From NCBI GenBank assembly GCA_014730065.1, contig WJIW01000032.1, positions 1-32,945 on the forward strand: DNA of 32,945 nucleotides, in the 5' to 3' direction. The notes beneath the pieces were generated by a model. That model was not told where the DNA came from. It did no database searches and saw only the letters and a program-made list of their open reading frames with translations. Of this stretch, positions 1 through 9,324 are shown one piece after another. Source of the DNA: Armatimonadia bacterium. GTDB taxonomy: Bacteria; Armatimonadota; Zipacnadia; UBA1398. Position 1 is the stretch's first letter. Every line of letters starts with the position of its first letter. Made by a program: the position numbers and the translations under genes.

Positions 1-2037
1 GAGGTGGCGTGGACCATCACCGATCCCGCTACCGAGTTCACCGAGGTGCAGGTCTCCGATGACCCCACATTCGGCACCGTGATGGACACCTACCGCACCG
101 ACTGGACGGGCGCCGATCCCGAGACCCACACCTTCGCCGGGCTCTCCGACGCCGTGGAGTACTTCTACCGGGGCCGGGCCGGAGTGGCGGATCCCTTGGG
201 CAACGACGTGTGGGGCGCCTGGTCGGGCTCTACCTCGTCGACCCAAGACAACCAGGCTCCGACGATCGTTGGCACCGACATGGTCATCGAGCAGGAAGCC
301 CTGGCCGGCACGACCATCACCGGCGCTACCTGGCACCAGACAACCCAGGCCGACTGGATGAGCGATGCCCTGACCGATGTGGATGTGGCGACCCTACCCG
401 GTGACGTGATCTTGGACACGGTCAGTGCGCCGGACGTCGACACCATCGGATCGGGCTCCCTGACCACCGCAGCCACTCCCGGCGGCGTCGCCCTCAACTA
501 CTTCCAGGCCAGCGGCGATAGCCTGCTTACTCAGATCGAGCATTGGATCGACACGACAACCGACCAAGAGGTCGAGTTCGGGGTATATGAGTCGAACACT
601 CTCGGTGGCCCCTATACCAGCGTGTACTCCGACCTGATCATCATCGACGCCATCGGCCCCGCCTTCTACAGCTCGGGGCCCATCTCGGTGCCCATTCAGG
701 ACGGGTTCTACTACGCCATCGGTATCAGCTGGACCGCCGGCGACGTCCGCTACGACGACACGGCTCCGGGCGCCTTCGGTATCGGCAACTGGGTCGGCGA
801 CCTCGGCTTGCCCCTACCCGGTATCCCGTCGCCCCTGCTCGGCCCCGATGGCACGACTACGCCCCATTACGGGCGGCTCACCACCATCGACTCCTACTTC
901 CCCACCGGCACCATCGAGGGCACGGTCATCAACCCCTTCCCCGCCGTGCAGCAGTGGGGCACCCTCCGCTACGATTCGGAGACACCCGGCGACAGCGTCC
1001 TCACCGTGGATGTGCTCAACGGCGCGGGCACGGTCCTGCTCGCCGATGTGGCCTCGGGCGATGACCTGGGGGCATCGGGCATCGATGCCACGACCAACCC
1101 GCAGATCAACCTCCGCGCCACCCTGGAGAGCCCGTCCGGCACCTACACACCGATCCTCTCCTCGTGGACCGTGGAGTACGATAACGGCAACCCCTTCGGC
1201 GTCTATGCCACCGACACGGTGGATCCGGATTACCCCGTGTCCGTTGGCGATGGGACGGGCAAGCTGACGGGCGTCCGCAGCGACGGTCAGCTCGTGACCG
1301 ATCCCTTCCCCTTGGGCAACACTACCGTTACGTGGACCGCCCAGGATCACTTCGGAGCGAACTTCGGCGCCGAGAACCCGGCGGACCATACGACCGTATG
1401 GGTCCAGACGGTCACCGTCGAGGACACGACGGATCCGGACGTCACTGCCATCCCCGGTGCCGGCGCGGTCGCCTCGGGGCCCGATCTGTGGCTGGTGGAG
1501 CAGCTCGATCCGTCGGGCGCGCCCCTGAACTACACCTACGCCGCCACCGATCGGTGCGACGTCTCGCCGGTCGTCACGGCGACGCCGCCCCCGGGCACGA
1601 CCCTGAACCTGGGCGACCATCTGCTCCAGATCACCGCTACCGACGCTTCGGGCAATGAGGTCTCCCGGGTCATCACGGTACGGGTGCAGGACACCACCGC
1701 GCCCGAGGCCGTCGCTCCGGGTAGCATTCCGGCGGACATCGTCATCTACCAGCCTAACCCCACGCATCTCCAGCCCTACACATGGGCCGACGTGCAGCGG
1801 GGGCTGCAGTACCGCTTGGGCATCAACGACCTGCCGGCCCTCGCCCCCAGCGATGTATACGATGCGTGCGATCCCAACCCGACCATAGTCGGCCACAATG
1901 CTGCGGGCCTCGGCTTCAGCATTGGGCGCAATCTGATCAGTTGGACCGTGGTCGACGCCTCGGGCAACACCGGCCAGGTCTTCCAGTACCTGGTCATCGA
2001 GCCGCTTGCGCCGCCGCCGGGCGGAGGCACGCACTAG
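1..2037 (+). CDS. Secreted/surface protein with fibronectin/Ig-like and HYR-like repeats (5' truncated by window edge)
   Basis: Frame is open from nt 1 (E-V-A-W-T-I-T-D...). Repeated segments such as 'VEDTTDPDVTAIPG...ATDRCDVSPVV...GDHLLQITATDASGNEVSRVITVRVQDTTAPEA' and a second '...ACDPNPTIVG...SWTVVDASGN' unit are typical of HYR domains. Confidence 0.8.
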   Translation, partial: EVAWTITDPATEFTEVQVSDDPTFGTVMDTYRTDWTGADPETHTFAGLSDAVEYFYRGRAGVADPLGNDVWGAWSGSTSSTQDNQAPTIVGTDMVIEQEALAGTTITGATWHQTTQADWMSDALTDVDVATLPGDVILDTVSAPDVDTIGSGSLTTAATPGGVALNYFQASGDSLLTQIEHWIDTTTDQEVEFGVYESNTLGGPYTSVYSDLIIIDAIGPAFYSSGPISVPIQDGFYYAIGISWTAGDVRYDDTAPGAFGIGNWVGDLGLPLPGIPSPLLGPDGTTTPHYGRLTTIDSYFPTGTIEGTVINPFPAVQQWGTLRYDSETPGDSVLTVDVLNGAGTVLLADVASGDDLGASGIDATTNPQINLRATLESPSGTYTPILSSWTVEYDNGNPFGVYATDTVDPDYPVSVGDGTGKLTGVRSDGQLVTDPFPLGNTTVTWTAQDHFGANFGAENPADHTTVWVQTVTVEDTTDPDVTAIPGAGAVASGPDLWLVEQLDPSGAPLNYTYAATDRCDVSPVVTATPPPGTTLNLGDHLLQITATDASGNEVSRVITVRVQDTTAPEAVAPGSIPADIVIYQPNPTHLQPYTWADVQRGLQYRLGINDLPALAPSDVYDACDPNPTIVGHNAAGLGFSIGRNLISWTVVDASGNTGQVFQYLVIEPLAPPPGGGTH

Positions 2038-2062
2038 GGCCCATCGCCCTGCCGACGCATAG

Positions 2063-2086
2063 GAGGGGCCGCTTCGGCGGCCCCTC
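2063..2086. terminator. Bidirectional intrinsic-type terminator hairpin
   Basis: Perfect 10-bp stem GAGGGGCCGC / GCGGCCCCTC closed by TTCG tetraloop, between convergent genes; short T-rich tail ttgctg. Confidence 0.8.
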
Positions 2087-2103
2087 TTGCTGCATGGGCC
2101 CCC

Positions 2104-3237
2104 TCAGCCCATGTCACTGAGAGCTTCATAGAGGCGCGCGCCGATGGCTCGGTAGTCGTCGATGGTCAGGACCCGGTCTCCGATGGCGCCATAGGGGACC
2201 TCGAGAGTCACGGCGGGGATGTCGTGCGTGGAGGTTATGTACGCCGTGAAGTTCGGGGTGTCCCACCTCGAAGGGTAGTCGGCTCGGCGCACGAAGTCCG
2301 CGGCGGCCCATTTGTCCTCCAGGGCTCGCAGGAGCCCCTGGGCAAGCTCGGCGGCCCGGCCCTCGGCCGGCACCGCGTGGGGCAGGAAGGTGTAGACGCC
2401 ATCGGTCTCGCAGCCGCCCGGAGCGTGGAGATCCAATGCCGCGACGGGAGCACACCGCCGGGCCCATCGGCCCAGATCGCGCTGGATGCAGAGCACCTCA
2501 CGGCGCATGGGTGGCTGCCCCCAAGCCCGGTTCAGATCGTAGGGGAAGCCGTCCTTGCCGTAGTCGCCGTCGATGACTCCATCCAGGTGGGCCAGTGGCA
2601 CGGCCCAGATCAGCGGCCAATGGTCTGCGGACCGGGTCGCGGCCCTTAGTAGGCCGTCGAGGACCCACGAGCCCGGCGTCTCGCCGCTGTGCTGGCGGCC
2701 GATGATGTACACTCCCGGGATCTCTCCCGAGGGGCTGCCGGGGTGGGTGGACAGCCTCGGGATGGGCCGCCCCGACTGGGTGACGCCGATGGGGTTGCTG
2801 ACGAGCCGTCCCTCGGTCGAGGCCATCAGGTCGGCCAGCTCCGCCTCGCCGTAGGGGTAGCAGAAGGCGAGGGCCAGCCGGCTCTCGCCTTTGGGCACCG
2901 ACACCTGCCATGCCGCTTCCACGCGGCCGTCCGGGGTGATCCGAGGATGCCCGGCGGGCAGGCGCCGCCAGGGGTCGTCGTCCCAGCGGTACACGGGCCA
3001 CAGCGCCTCGGGATCACCGGCGCCCAGCATGGTCTCCAGGTGCTCAAGTACGAGCCACGCCTCGCCCGGCCCGTCGGCTCGGACGCTCAGATCGAGATGA
3101 AACCACAGGCATTCGGGCCCGCCATGGGGATGGGCTGCGAACCGGACCTCGGGGAGGTCCCCGCCGTCGATGGCACTCAGGGCGCACACGTTCCCTCCGT
3201 GTGGGGGATCCACCAGCCGTATCTCCATCGCATTCAC
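2104..3237 (-). CDS. M14-family zinc carboxypeptidase-like protein
   Basis: Zn-ligand pattern 'GRQHSGETPGSW' (HxxE), 'ALDLHAPGG' (third His) and a candidate catalytic Glu in 'AVTLEVPYG'. Start could be 3237 or 3228. Confidence 0.8.
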   Translation of the reverse strand: MNAMEIRLVDPPHGGNVCALSAIDGGDLPEVRFAAHPHGGPECLWFHLDLSVRADGPGEAWLVLEHLETMLGAGDPEALWPVYRWDDDPWRRLPAGHPRITPDGRVEAAWQVSVPKGESRLALAFCYPYGEAELADLMASTEGRLVSNPIGVTQSGRPIPRLSTHPGSPSGEIPGVYIIGRQHSGETPGSWVLDGLLRAATRSADHWPLIWAVPLAHLDGVIDGDYGKDGFPYDLNRAWGQPPMRREVLCIQRDLGRWARRCAPVAALDLHAPGGCETDGVYTFLPHAVPAEGRAAELAQGLLRALEDKWAAADFVRRADYPSRWDTPNFTAYITSTHDIPAVTLEVPYGAIGDRVLTIDDYRAIGARLYEALSDMG

Positions 3238-3286
3238 CCGCCATGTGGTCTGGGGGTGGGTTCGCGGGCTCGGCGTGGAGGCCCTC

Positions 3287-5023
3287 TCAGCGGCTACGGA
3301 GACCGAGGCACACCAGGGTGGTGCGGGCCAGGATGGCCATGTCCAGCGCGAAGCAGCGGTGCTTGATGTAGTAGAGGTCGTATTGGAGCCGCTCCAGGTG
3401 CTCCTTGGCGAGCTTGGCGGTGCCGAAGCTCACCTGCCCGAGGCCGGTGAGGCCTGGCCTGACGAGCCGCCGGAGGTGGTAGAGGGGGATGCGCTCGAGC
3501 ATCTCCTCATCTTCGCTGGCGCAGATGGGCCGGGGGCCCACGATGCTCATCTGGCCCCGGAGCACGTTCCACATCTGCGGCAGCTCGTCGAGCTTGGTCT
3601 TGCGTAGGAACCGGCCGACTTTGGTGACCCGCGGGTCCTCGTCCTCTTTCTGGCGGCTAACCGCCTTGGCCGCCTCCAGAGTCATGGTGCGGAACTTGAA
3701 GATCCGGAACTTCCGCCCCCCCAGTCCCACGCGCATCATGGCCGGGTCCGAGGAGGTGTAGATGATCGGGCCCTTGGAGGTGAGCTTGATAAGGAGGGCG
3801 ATGGGCACGAAGAGCACGACGAAGAGCAGAAGCCCCAAGGTGGCGCACACGATGTCCATCAGGCGGTGGACCACGGTGTAGTAGGGGTCGACCTCGTGGT
3901 TGAAACCGTAGACCCGCCAGGCATCGTTGACGTACTCCACAGGGACCATCATGGCCCACTCTTCGACGTACTCGGGCATGCGCACCACGCGGACGCCCTC
4001 CTCGGTGCAGAGGCTGAGGGCCACGTAGATACGGTCATCCACGCCCTGCCCTCCGCCGACGACGATGGCATCGACTTCCAGGCTCCGGGCGAGGGCGAGC
4101 AGGGCCTTGGCCGTGGCTTCGGTATCGCCGTGAGCCTGAAGCTCCTCGGGCGTCACCCGGCCAACGACCTCAACTCGGTCGATGTCGGCGAAGGTCTCCT
4201 CCATCTGGCGGATGCGGCTGGATTCGTCGTCCCCCCCTAGCACGAGGGCGCGCTCGGTGAAGACGGCACGCATGCCGAAGGACTGCACGGCCCAGCGGGC
4301 CGACACGTTCAGAAGCGTGCCGACCGTGGCAAGCATGAGGAGAGGCACAGGGTCGATGAGAATCTGGGTTAGTGCGCACACGATCAGCCACAGCCAAAAG
4401 ACGGCCCAGAAGTGTGCGGCGATGATCCGCGCCGCCTGTTGCCACTTTGACGAGATCACCGCGAAGTCGTACGACCCGAACCTAGCGACGGCCAAAAGGA
4501 ACAGCAGTCCATACACACCCAGCAGGTATACGGCATTGTCGGCTTGGAGGGCATCCTGCTGCGCCCACAGCAGCAGATCGCCAAGCGGCAGCTCAATGCC
4601 GATCATGAAGCCGAGATGACGTTCGACTCGGCCGAGCGAGTGGACCAGTCCATCGCTCCCCCAGAGTGGTTCCGCGTATGCTGGCCTGAAGATGCCCTGT
4701 TGGCCTCCGATGGCCAAGCGGCCGAGATAATCGCCCTCCGGCCTCGTTGGGAGCGCACCCCATCGGGAGGGCAGCTGTATGTCCTGCTCCTCGGAGACGA
4801 TCAGGTGATCGTACGTCATTTTGACAGCGAATATGCCGGCGCACAGGGCCACCATATCCGCGATCAGTAGAATCGTAGCCGCCCTACCCCGCGCCCGTTG
4901 GCGGGGGTTGCGCTCGGGATCGGCCGCTGTCACCACGCCGTTGCCGGAGCGAGATGGCTCTGCCGGCACGGAGGCAGTGGGCTCCTCCGTCTCCTTGGGC
5001 TTCACTGCTTGATCGTGGGCCAA
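3287..5023 (-). CDS. Polyprenyl-phosphate sugar phosphotransferase (exopolysaccharide polyprenyl glycosylphosphotransferase family)
   Basis: N-terminal multi-TM region, CoA-binding-like middle domain, then C-terminal bacterial sugar transferase core 'FKFRTM...DPRVTKVGRFLRKTKLDELPQMWNVLRGQMSIVGPRP...RPGLTGLGQVS'. Start taken as TTG at 5023, preceded by GGAGGTG; ORF is open to 5128. Confidence 0.88.
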   Translation of the reverse strand: MAHDQAVKPKETEEPTASVPAEPSRSGNGVVTAADPERNPRQRARGRAATILLIADMVALCAGIFAVKMTYDHLIVSEEQDIQLPSRWGALPTRPEGDYLGRLAIGGQQGIFRPAYAEPLWGSDGLVHSLGRVERHLGFMIGIELPLGDLLLWAQQDALQADNAVYLLGVYGLLFLLAVARFGSYDFAVISSKWQQAARIIAAHFWAVFWLWLIVCALTQILIDPVPLLMLATVGTLLNVSARWAVQSFGMRAVFTERALVLGGDDESSRIRQMEETFADIDRVEVVGRVTPEELQAHGDTEATAKALLALARSLEVDAIVVGGGQGVDDRIYVALSLCTEEGVRVVRMPEYVEEWAMMVPVEYVNDAWRVYGFNHEVDPYYTVVHRLMDIVCATLGLLLFVVLFVPIALLIKLTSKGPIIYTSSDPAMMRVGLGGRKFRIFKFRTMTLEAAKAVSRQKEDEDPRVTKVGRFLRKTKLDELPQMWNVLRGQMSIVGPRPICASEDEEMLERIPLYHLRRLVRPGLTGLGQVSFGTAKLAKEHLERLQYDLYYIKHRCFALDMAILARTTLVCLGLRSR

Positions 5024-5190
5024 TGCCCACACCTCCGTCAGGATGATGTGGCAGCCCACCGCCGCCAGACACCGATTGCGACCGAGCCGCCAACACCGTG
5101 TCCCGCCACGGCCAGCTCGGCCTCCCACACCGCCACTAACAGTGCTATACCCTACTCAGCGCAGTGGCATCCATAGATTGTGTAACACCA

Positions 5191-7764
5191 TTACCGGATC
5201 AGCAGTTCGCCGCACATCAGCCATGCTTCCTGCCCGCCCGCGCGATGCCAGGCGGGGATCACCGGAGCCGGGTCGGCAGCGAGGGTGACGTACCTGGCCT
5301 CACCCGGTAAGTGGCACCCGATCTCGACGGCGCGCACCTCTCGGTCGCCGGGCTCGACGCCCGGGGGCCGGACCTCGGCCGCCATGGTCTGGGCGGCCGG
5401 CTCGGCACCGGCCCACACTCGGAGCCGCGACGGCGGCAGGATGCCGATGTCGGTGTTGACCAGGAACACTGCACCCACCCAGGTCACGGGACGGGCGCCT
5501 CCCAGATCGACCTCGACCTGCATCGGCTCACCGTACCAGCCGGCCCACTGCTCGTGGACGTTCGGCGGCCATATCCGGCCATCGGTCAGGCCGCTCCCGT
5601 CCTCATCAGGATACCGGGCATCGGGCGGCTCCGTCACCCGGTACCGGCACCCTTGGGCCAGATGATCGCAGGGCCGGGGCCGAGGCTCGTACGGCCCCCC
5701 GGCGTTGATGGCCATGCTCAGCAGACAGTCCGGCATGTGCTGGGAGAGATCGAGGGGTCTCGTCAGCTCCCATAGCGACGTGCCGAGCTGCCGTAGCCCC
5801 AGCACCGCGGTGATCCACCCTTGGGTCCAGCCCGACTCGATACACCAGGCGCCCCACCCCACGTCGGCCGAGCTGGCCCAGTAGTCCCATTTCTCGTAGT
5901 CGAAGGCCCGGAACCAGGCCCCATCCAGCTCGGGGTGGGCCTCCGAGCGAATCTGTATCCGGGTCAGGAACTCCGCCAGGCGATCCTCGGCTGCCGTCAG
6001 TGCCCGATCACCCGTCGCCGCCGCGGCCTCGTGGAGTCCCAGGAAGGCGAAGTTGGTGGTGTACAGCAGGTCGCACGCGGGGTCGCCGTTGCTTTGGATC
6101 AGCGGCGTCTCGGCGGTCCCGTAGGCCTCGTTCGAGGGCACGCCCGGGAAGCGGCCCTTGCCCGGATCGCCGAGCTCCTCACGGATGGCGCCGCAAGGCA
6201 CCTGATTGGCCAGTAGGCCGCGTGCCACGGTCAGAAGCCACATCCGGTGACGGGGGGAGTCCTCCAGGCGCACCAGCCACGCCAGGGGCAGGAGCATCCG
6301 GGCCCTCTCCTGGGCGATGCCGTTCGTCCAGTGCCACCCATCGGGGTACGCACCCATGGTTGTCTCGATGGCCGCCCGGGCCTTGGTCAGGAAGCCTTCG
6401 TGGCCCGTAGCGCGGTAGGCCCAGAGATAGCACGCCCACAGGTAGGCTTCGTAGTGCGGCGCCGGGTTGACCAGGTCCCTGTCGTGGAAGTGCCGCCATC
6501 CGTGGGCCTCCAGGTCGGGGATGTCGATGCGTCCGCCCCGGAAGCCACGGGTGCCTGTGGTGCGTAGGTTCGCGAGAAGCGCTCGGCAGATGGACTCACC
6601 CCAGCGTGGCTCATCGAGCAGGGCGGTGCTGGCGATGGCCCCGAGGAGACTGCGGGCTTTGTCATCGCCATAGAAGGCCCGCTCCCACGACCATGAGGTC
6701 ACGCCCCACGAGAGCAGACCATAGGCGGGATGATGCGGGTCGGCGCGGACGCCTTGGTGGATCAGCGAATCGAAGAGGGCGTAGTCGATGAGGGACTCGG
6801 CCCGGAGCGCGGACTCGGCGTCATCCCGCAGGTGGGCGTGGAAGGCCAGGGCCATGGCCGACTCGCCGACACAGTCGTTGCGGATGACGTATCGCTGGCC
6901 CTGCTCGCCCGTCGCATCGATCTCGGCGCTGTAGCCCTCAAGGAGTCCGTGCTCGCCCTTCCCGTCGGTAAGATAGCTGGGTACCGGCGGCCCGGACTCG
7001 ATCCCGCGGGAGAACCGGGGCGCCAGGTGGGGGAGCCAGGTGCGGTGGATCAGCAGGCGCGAGCGGCCGTACCACTCGGCCCCCCGCGTGAAGGCCCGGG
7101 CCTCGGCCGCACCGGGCAGAGCGTCCTCCGCCCCACAAGTCGGCCGCACGGCGGGCTCCCAGGAGAGTGGAGCGACCTCACGCCCCGGCAGCAGCCATTG
7201 CAGCAGGCTCCTCCATAGCCAAGCCCATGCCGCCGTCGGCGCGTAACGGCCCCGGATGAAGTGACTCAAGCCCGTGGTGGCGATCAGCAAGCGGCCGCCG
7301 GGATGGTCGAAGAGCAGCGGAGCCGCCCCCTCGGGCACGCCGTAGATGGCTTCGTCGTAGCCCGCCACTCGAGCGGCGACCAGGTGGGGCTTCTCGGCGG
7401 GCGCGGGGAGGTAGGTGCAGCCATGGGCCACCAGGATGCGGCCCGGCTCCAGGTCGCCCAGCAAGTCCGACGTAACCACCACTCGCTCCCACCGAGTGCG
7501 GGTGGGCTCACCCAGATCCAGGCCCGGCACTCCCTCGGGGTACTCGACGTACCCGCGGGCCCCGCTTGCCAGTACAGCGGTCCATTCGCCGGAGGTGAGA
7601 TTGAGGGGACTGCTGGGGTAGCCCGGCGCCAGCAGAGCCAGGGCGTCACCCGGCCCCGCCGCCTCGATGGCAGCCCCGGGCGTGTCATGGACGCGCAACT
7701 GGACGCCTGAGGAGGACGCCGCCTGCACCAGGTCGGCATTGGGGTTACAGCTCACATGGAGCAT
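5191..7764 (-). CDS. Large six-hairpin-glycosidase-like protein with a C-terminal beta domain
   Basis: 857 aa ORF; N-terminal amidotransferase-like segment, central Trp/Tyr/His-rich alpha/alpha-barrel-like region ('GYPDGWHWTNGIAQERARMLLPLAWLVRL', 'SADVGWGAWCIESGWTQGW'), C-terminal beta region. SD-like GGAGGGG upstream of ATG. Confidence 0.6.
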   Translation of the reverse strand: MLHVSCNPNADLVQAASSSGVQLRVHDTPGAAIEAAGPGDALALLAPGYPSSPLNLTSGEWTAVLASGARGYVEYPEGVPGLDLGEPTRTRWERVVVTSDLLGDLEPGRILVAHGCTYLPAPAEKPHLVAARVAGYDEAIYGVPEGAAPLLFDHPGGRLLIATTGLSHFIRGRYAPTAAWAWLWRSLLQWLLPGREVAPLSWEPAVRPTCGAEDALPGAAEARAFTRGAEWYGRSRLLIHRTWLPHLAPRFSRGIESGPPVPSYLTDGKGEHGLLEGYSAEIDATGEQGQRYVIRNDCVGESAMALAFHAHLRDDAESALRAESLIDYALFDSLIHQGVRADPHHPAYGLLSWGVTSWSWERAFYGDDKARSLLGAIASTALLDEPRWGESICRALLANLRTTGTRGFRGGRIDIPDLEAHGWRHFHDRDLVNPAPHYEAYLWACYLWAYRATGHEGFLTKARAAIETTMGAYPDGWHWTNGIAQERARMLLPLAWLVRLEDSPRHRMWLLTVARGLLANQVPCGAIREELGDPGKGRFPGVPSNEAYGTAETPLIQSNGDPACDLLYTTNFAFLGLHEAAAATGDRALTAAEDRLAEFLTRIQIRSEAHPELDGAWFRAFDYEKWDYWASSADVGWGAWCIESGWTQGWITAVLGLRQLGTSLWELTRPLDLSQHMPDCLLSMAINAGGPYEPRPRPCDHLAQGCRYRVTEPPDARYPDEDGSGLTDGRIWPPNVHEQWAGWYGEPMQVEVDLGGARPVTWVGAVFLVNTDIGILPPSRLRVWAGAEPAAQTMAAEVRPPGVEPGDREVRAVEIGCHLPGEARYVTLAADPAPVIPAWHRAGGQEAWLMCGELLIR

Positions 7765-7789
7765 GGTGGCGCCCCTCCACGAAAGTGCT

Positions 7790-9157
7790 CTAGCCCGCGC
7801 TATCCCACAACTCGAAGATCAGGCCTGGGATGTCCGTGTTGTCCACGTAGGGCCCCCGCACCGGGTCTTCCGAACCCGCTCGCTCAAGCAGCCGCTCGGA
7901 GCCGACGCCGCCGGCGTACAGAGGAACGAGGCTGTTCGTGTGGCCCAGGCTGTGCCACTCCATGTTGGGCAGTTCGCCGGCGCCCGTCTCGGGCACCTCG
8001 GCCCACACGACCCGGCCGTCCTGGTCACCCGATCCCGCCGGAGCCAGGTACCCGGTCTCGTGGTCGGCGGTGACGATAACCAAGGTCTCCTCCCAACTGC
8101 TGTTCGTCTCGACCCAGGCCACCACGGCGTCGACGGAATCCACGAAGTCCATCTGCTCCTCGATCATCCGGCCGAGCTGGTTGGCGTGGCTGGCCCAGTC
8201 CACCGCGCCGCCCTCGACCATCAGGAACAGGCCATCGGGGTCGGCATCGAGAACGTTAAGCGCGGCCGCGGTCATCTCCGCGAGAGTGGGGACCGTCTCG
8301 TTGAGGGGAACATCGAAGGGAGCCGCGCCGGCGTCGCCCAGTCGCTGCTGGTTCAGAGTGCCCCGGACCATGGGGATGCCGAGAACCCGCGCCGGGGCGT
8401 CGCCGTGGAGCAGGTTCGCGAACCCCGCGCGATCGTCCACGAAGACCCAGGGGTCGCCCTCGCCATCGCCATCGGCATCGGCCGCGGGCAAGCCCTTGGT
8501 AGCGATCTCCCACGTCTCCTGGCCGCCTACGTAAGCGTAGTCGGCCTCATCCATCTTGTCGCCTTGCTCGTTATACCAGGGATGCCCGCAGCCCATGATG
8601 ACATCCACGGGGCTCTCCAGGATCATCTCCCGGCCGATCTCCTCGTAGTTGCCTCGTGCCTCGTTGTGGGCCACGAAGCCCGCGGGGGTGGCGTGGCTGA
8701 GCTGCACGCTGGACACCACGCCCGTGGCCTTGCCGAGGATCTCCGCCAGCTCGAGGACGCTGGGGACGGGTTTGACAGCGGTGGGCCGCCCACCGGCGTC
8801 CACCTCCGTGGGCACCACGCCGATGGCGCCGTTGTACGTCTTGTGGCCTGAAGCCAGAGCCGTTGCCGCGGCGGCCGAGTCGGTCGCGCCCGCGGCGACC
8901 CACACGAAGCTCTCCCAGGCGGCGGCGGGGTCGTACGGCTCACAGCCCAAGGAGTGGGTGCTCACGGCTAGCGAAGCGGGGAAGCGGCCGAGGACGGACA
9001 GGCCGGGCTCGCCGTACCGCCAACGGTCCGCAGCTTCCACGTGGGCGAACCCACAGCCGTCGGAGATCATCACGATCACGTTCTTGGGGGCCTCTTGGGC
9101 CAAGGCCGCGGGGACGAGCAGTACCGCGGCGAGCAGGATCAGTGTCCAGCGCTTCAT
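7790..9157 (-). CDS. Alkaline phosphatase, exported
   Basis: Signal peptide 'MKRWTLILLAAVLLVPAALAQ'; 'NVIVMISDGCGF', 'GATDSAAAATALASGHKTYNGAIGV' (nucleophile Ser) and 'VTADHETG' metal-site motifs. Confidence 0.93.
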   Translation of the reverse strand: MKRWTLILLAAVLLVPAALAQEAPKNVIVMISDGCGFAHVEAADRWRYGEPGLSVLGRFPASLAVSTHSLGCEPYDPAAAWESFVWVAAGATDSAAAATALASGHKTYNGAIGVVPTEVDAGGRPTAVKPVPSVLELAEILGKATGVVSSVQLSHATPAGFVAHNEARGNYEEIGREMILESPVDVIMGCGHPWYNEQGDKMDEADYAYVGGQETWEIATKGLPAADADGDGEGDPWVFVDDRAGFANLLHGDAPARVLGIPMVRGTLNQQRLGDAGAAPFDVPLNETVPTLAEMTAAALNVLDADPDGLFLMVEGGAVDWASHANQLGRMIEEQMDFVDSVDAVVAWVETNSSWEETLVIVTADHETGYLAPAGSGDQDGRVVWAEVPETGAGELPNMEWHSLGHTNSLVPLYAGGVGSERLLERAGSEDPVRGPYVDNTDIPGLIFELWDSAG

Positions 9158-9324
9158 TCTCGGTCTCACTTCCTCCGTCGTAGTCGTCGGTGTCGCAGAC
9201 CCCTTCTCCGGGGATCGCGTCCAAGGGATATTGTCCCAGATGCAGCGAGGAGGCGGCAAGCGCGGAGGAACGGACGGGTGGAGCACGGAACTCACCGGCA
9301 ACGACCCTGGAGGAGTGTGCGACG

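Noticed and set aside
814-2034. 406-aa minus-strand ORF antisense to the HYR-like protein
   Set aside because: High-GC antisense ORF artefact; Arg/Gly/Val-rich, no recognisable motif, while the plus strand has clear domain structure.
7667-8851. 394-aa plus-strand ORF
   Set aside because: Antisense to the alkaline phosphatase and the glycosidase-like gene; no motif; typical GC-frame artefact.
9225-9237. GGGATATTGTCCC near-palindrome between the divergent phosphatase and zinc-ribbon genes
   Set aside because: Short, needs a G-T wobble pair, and no promoter could be positioned around it with confidence.
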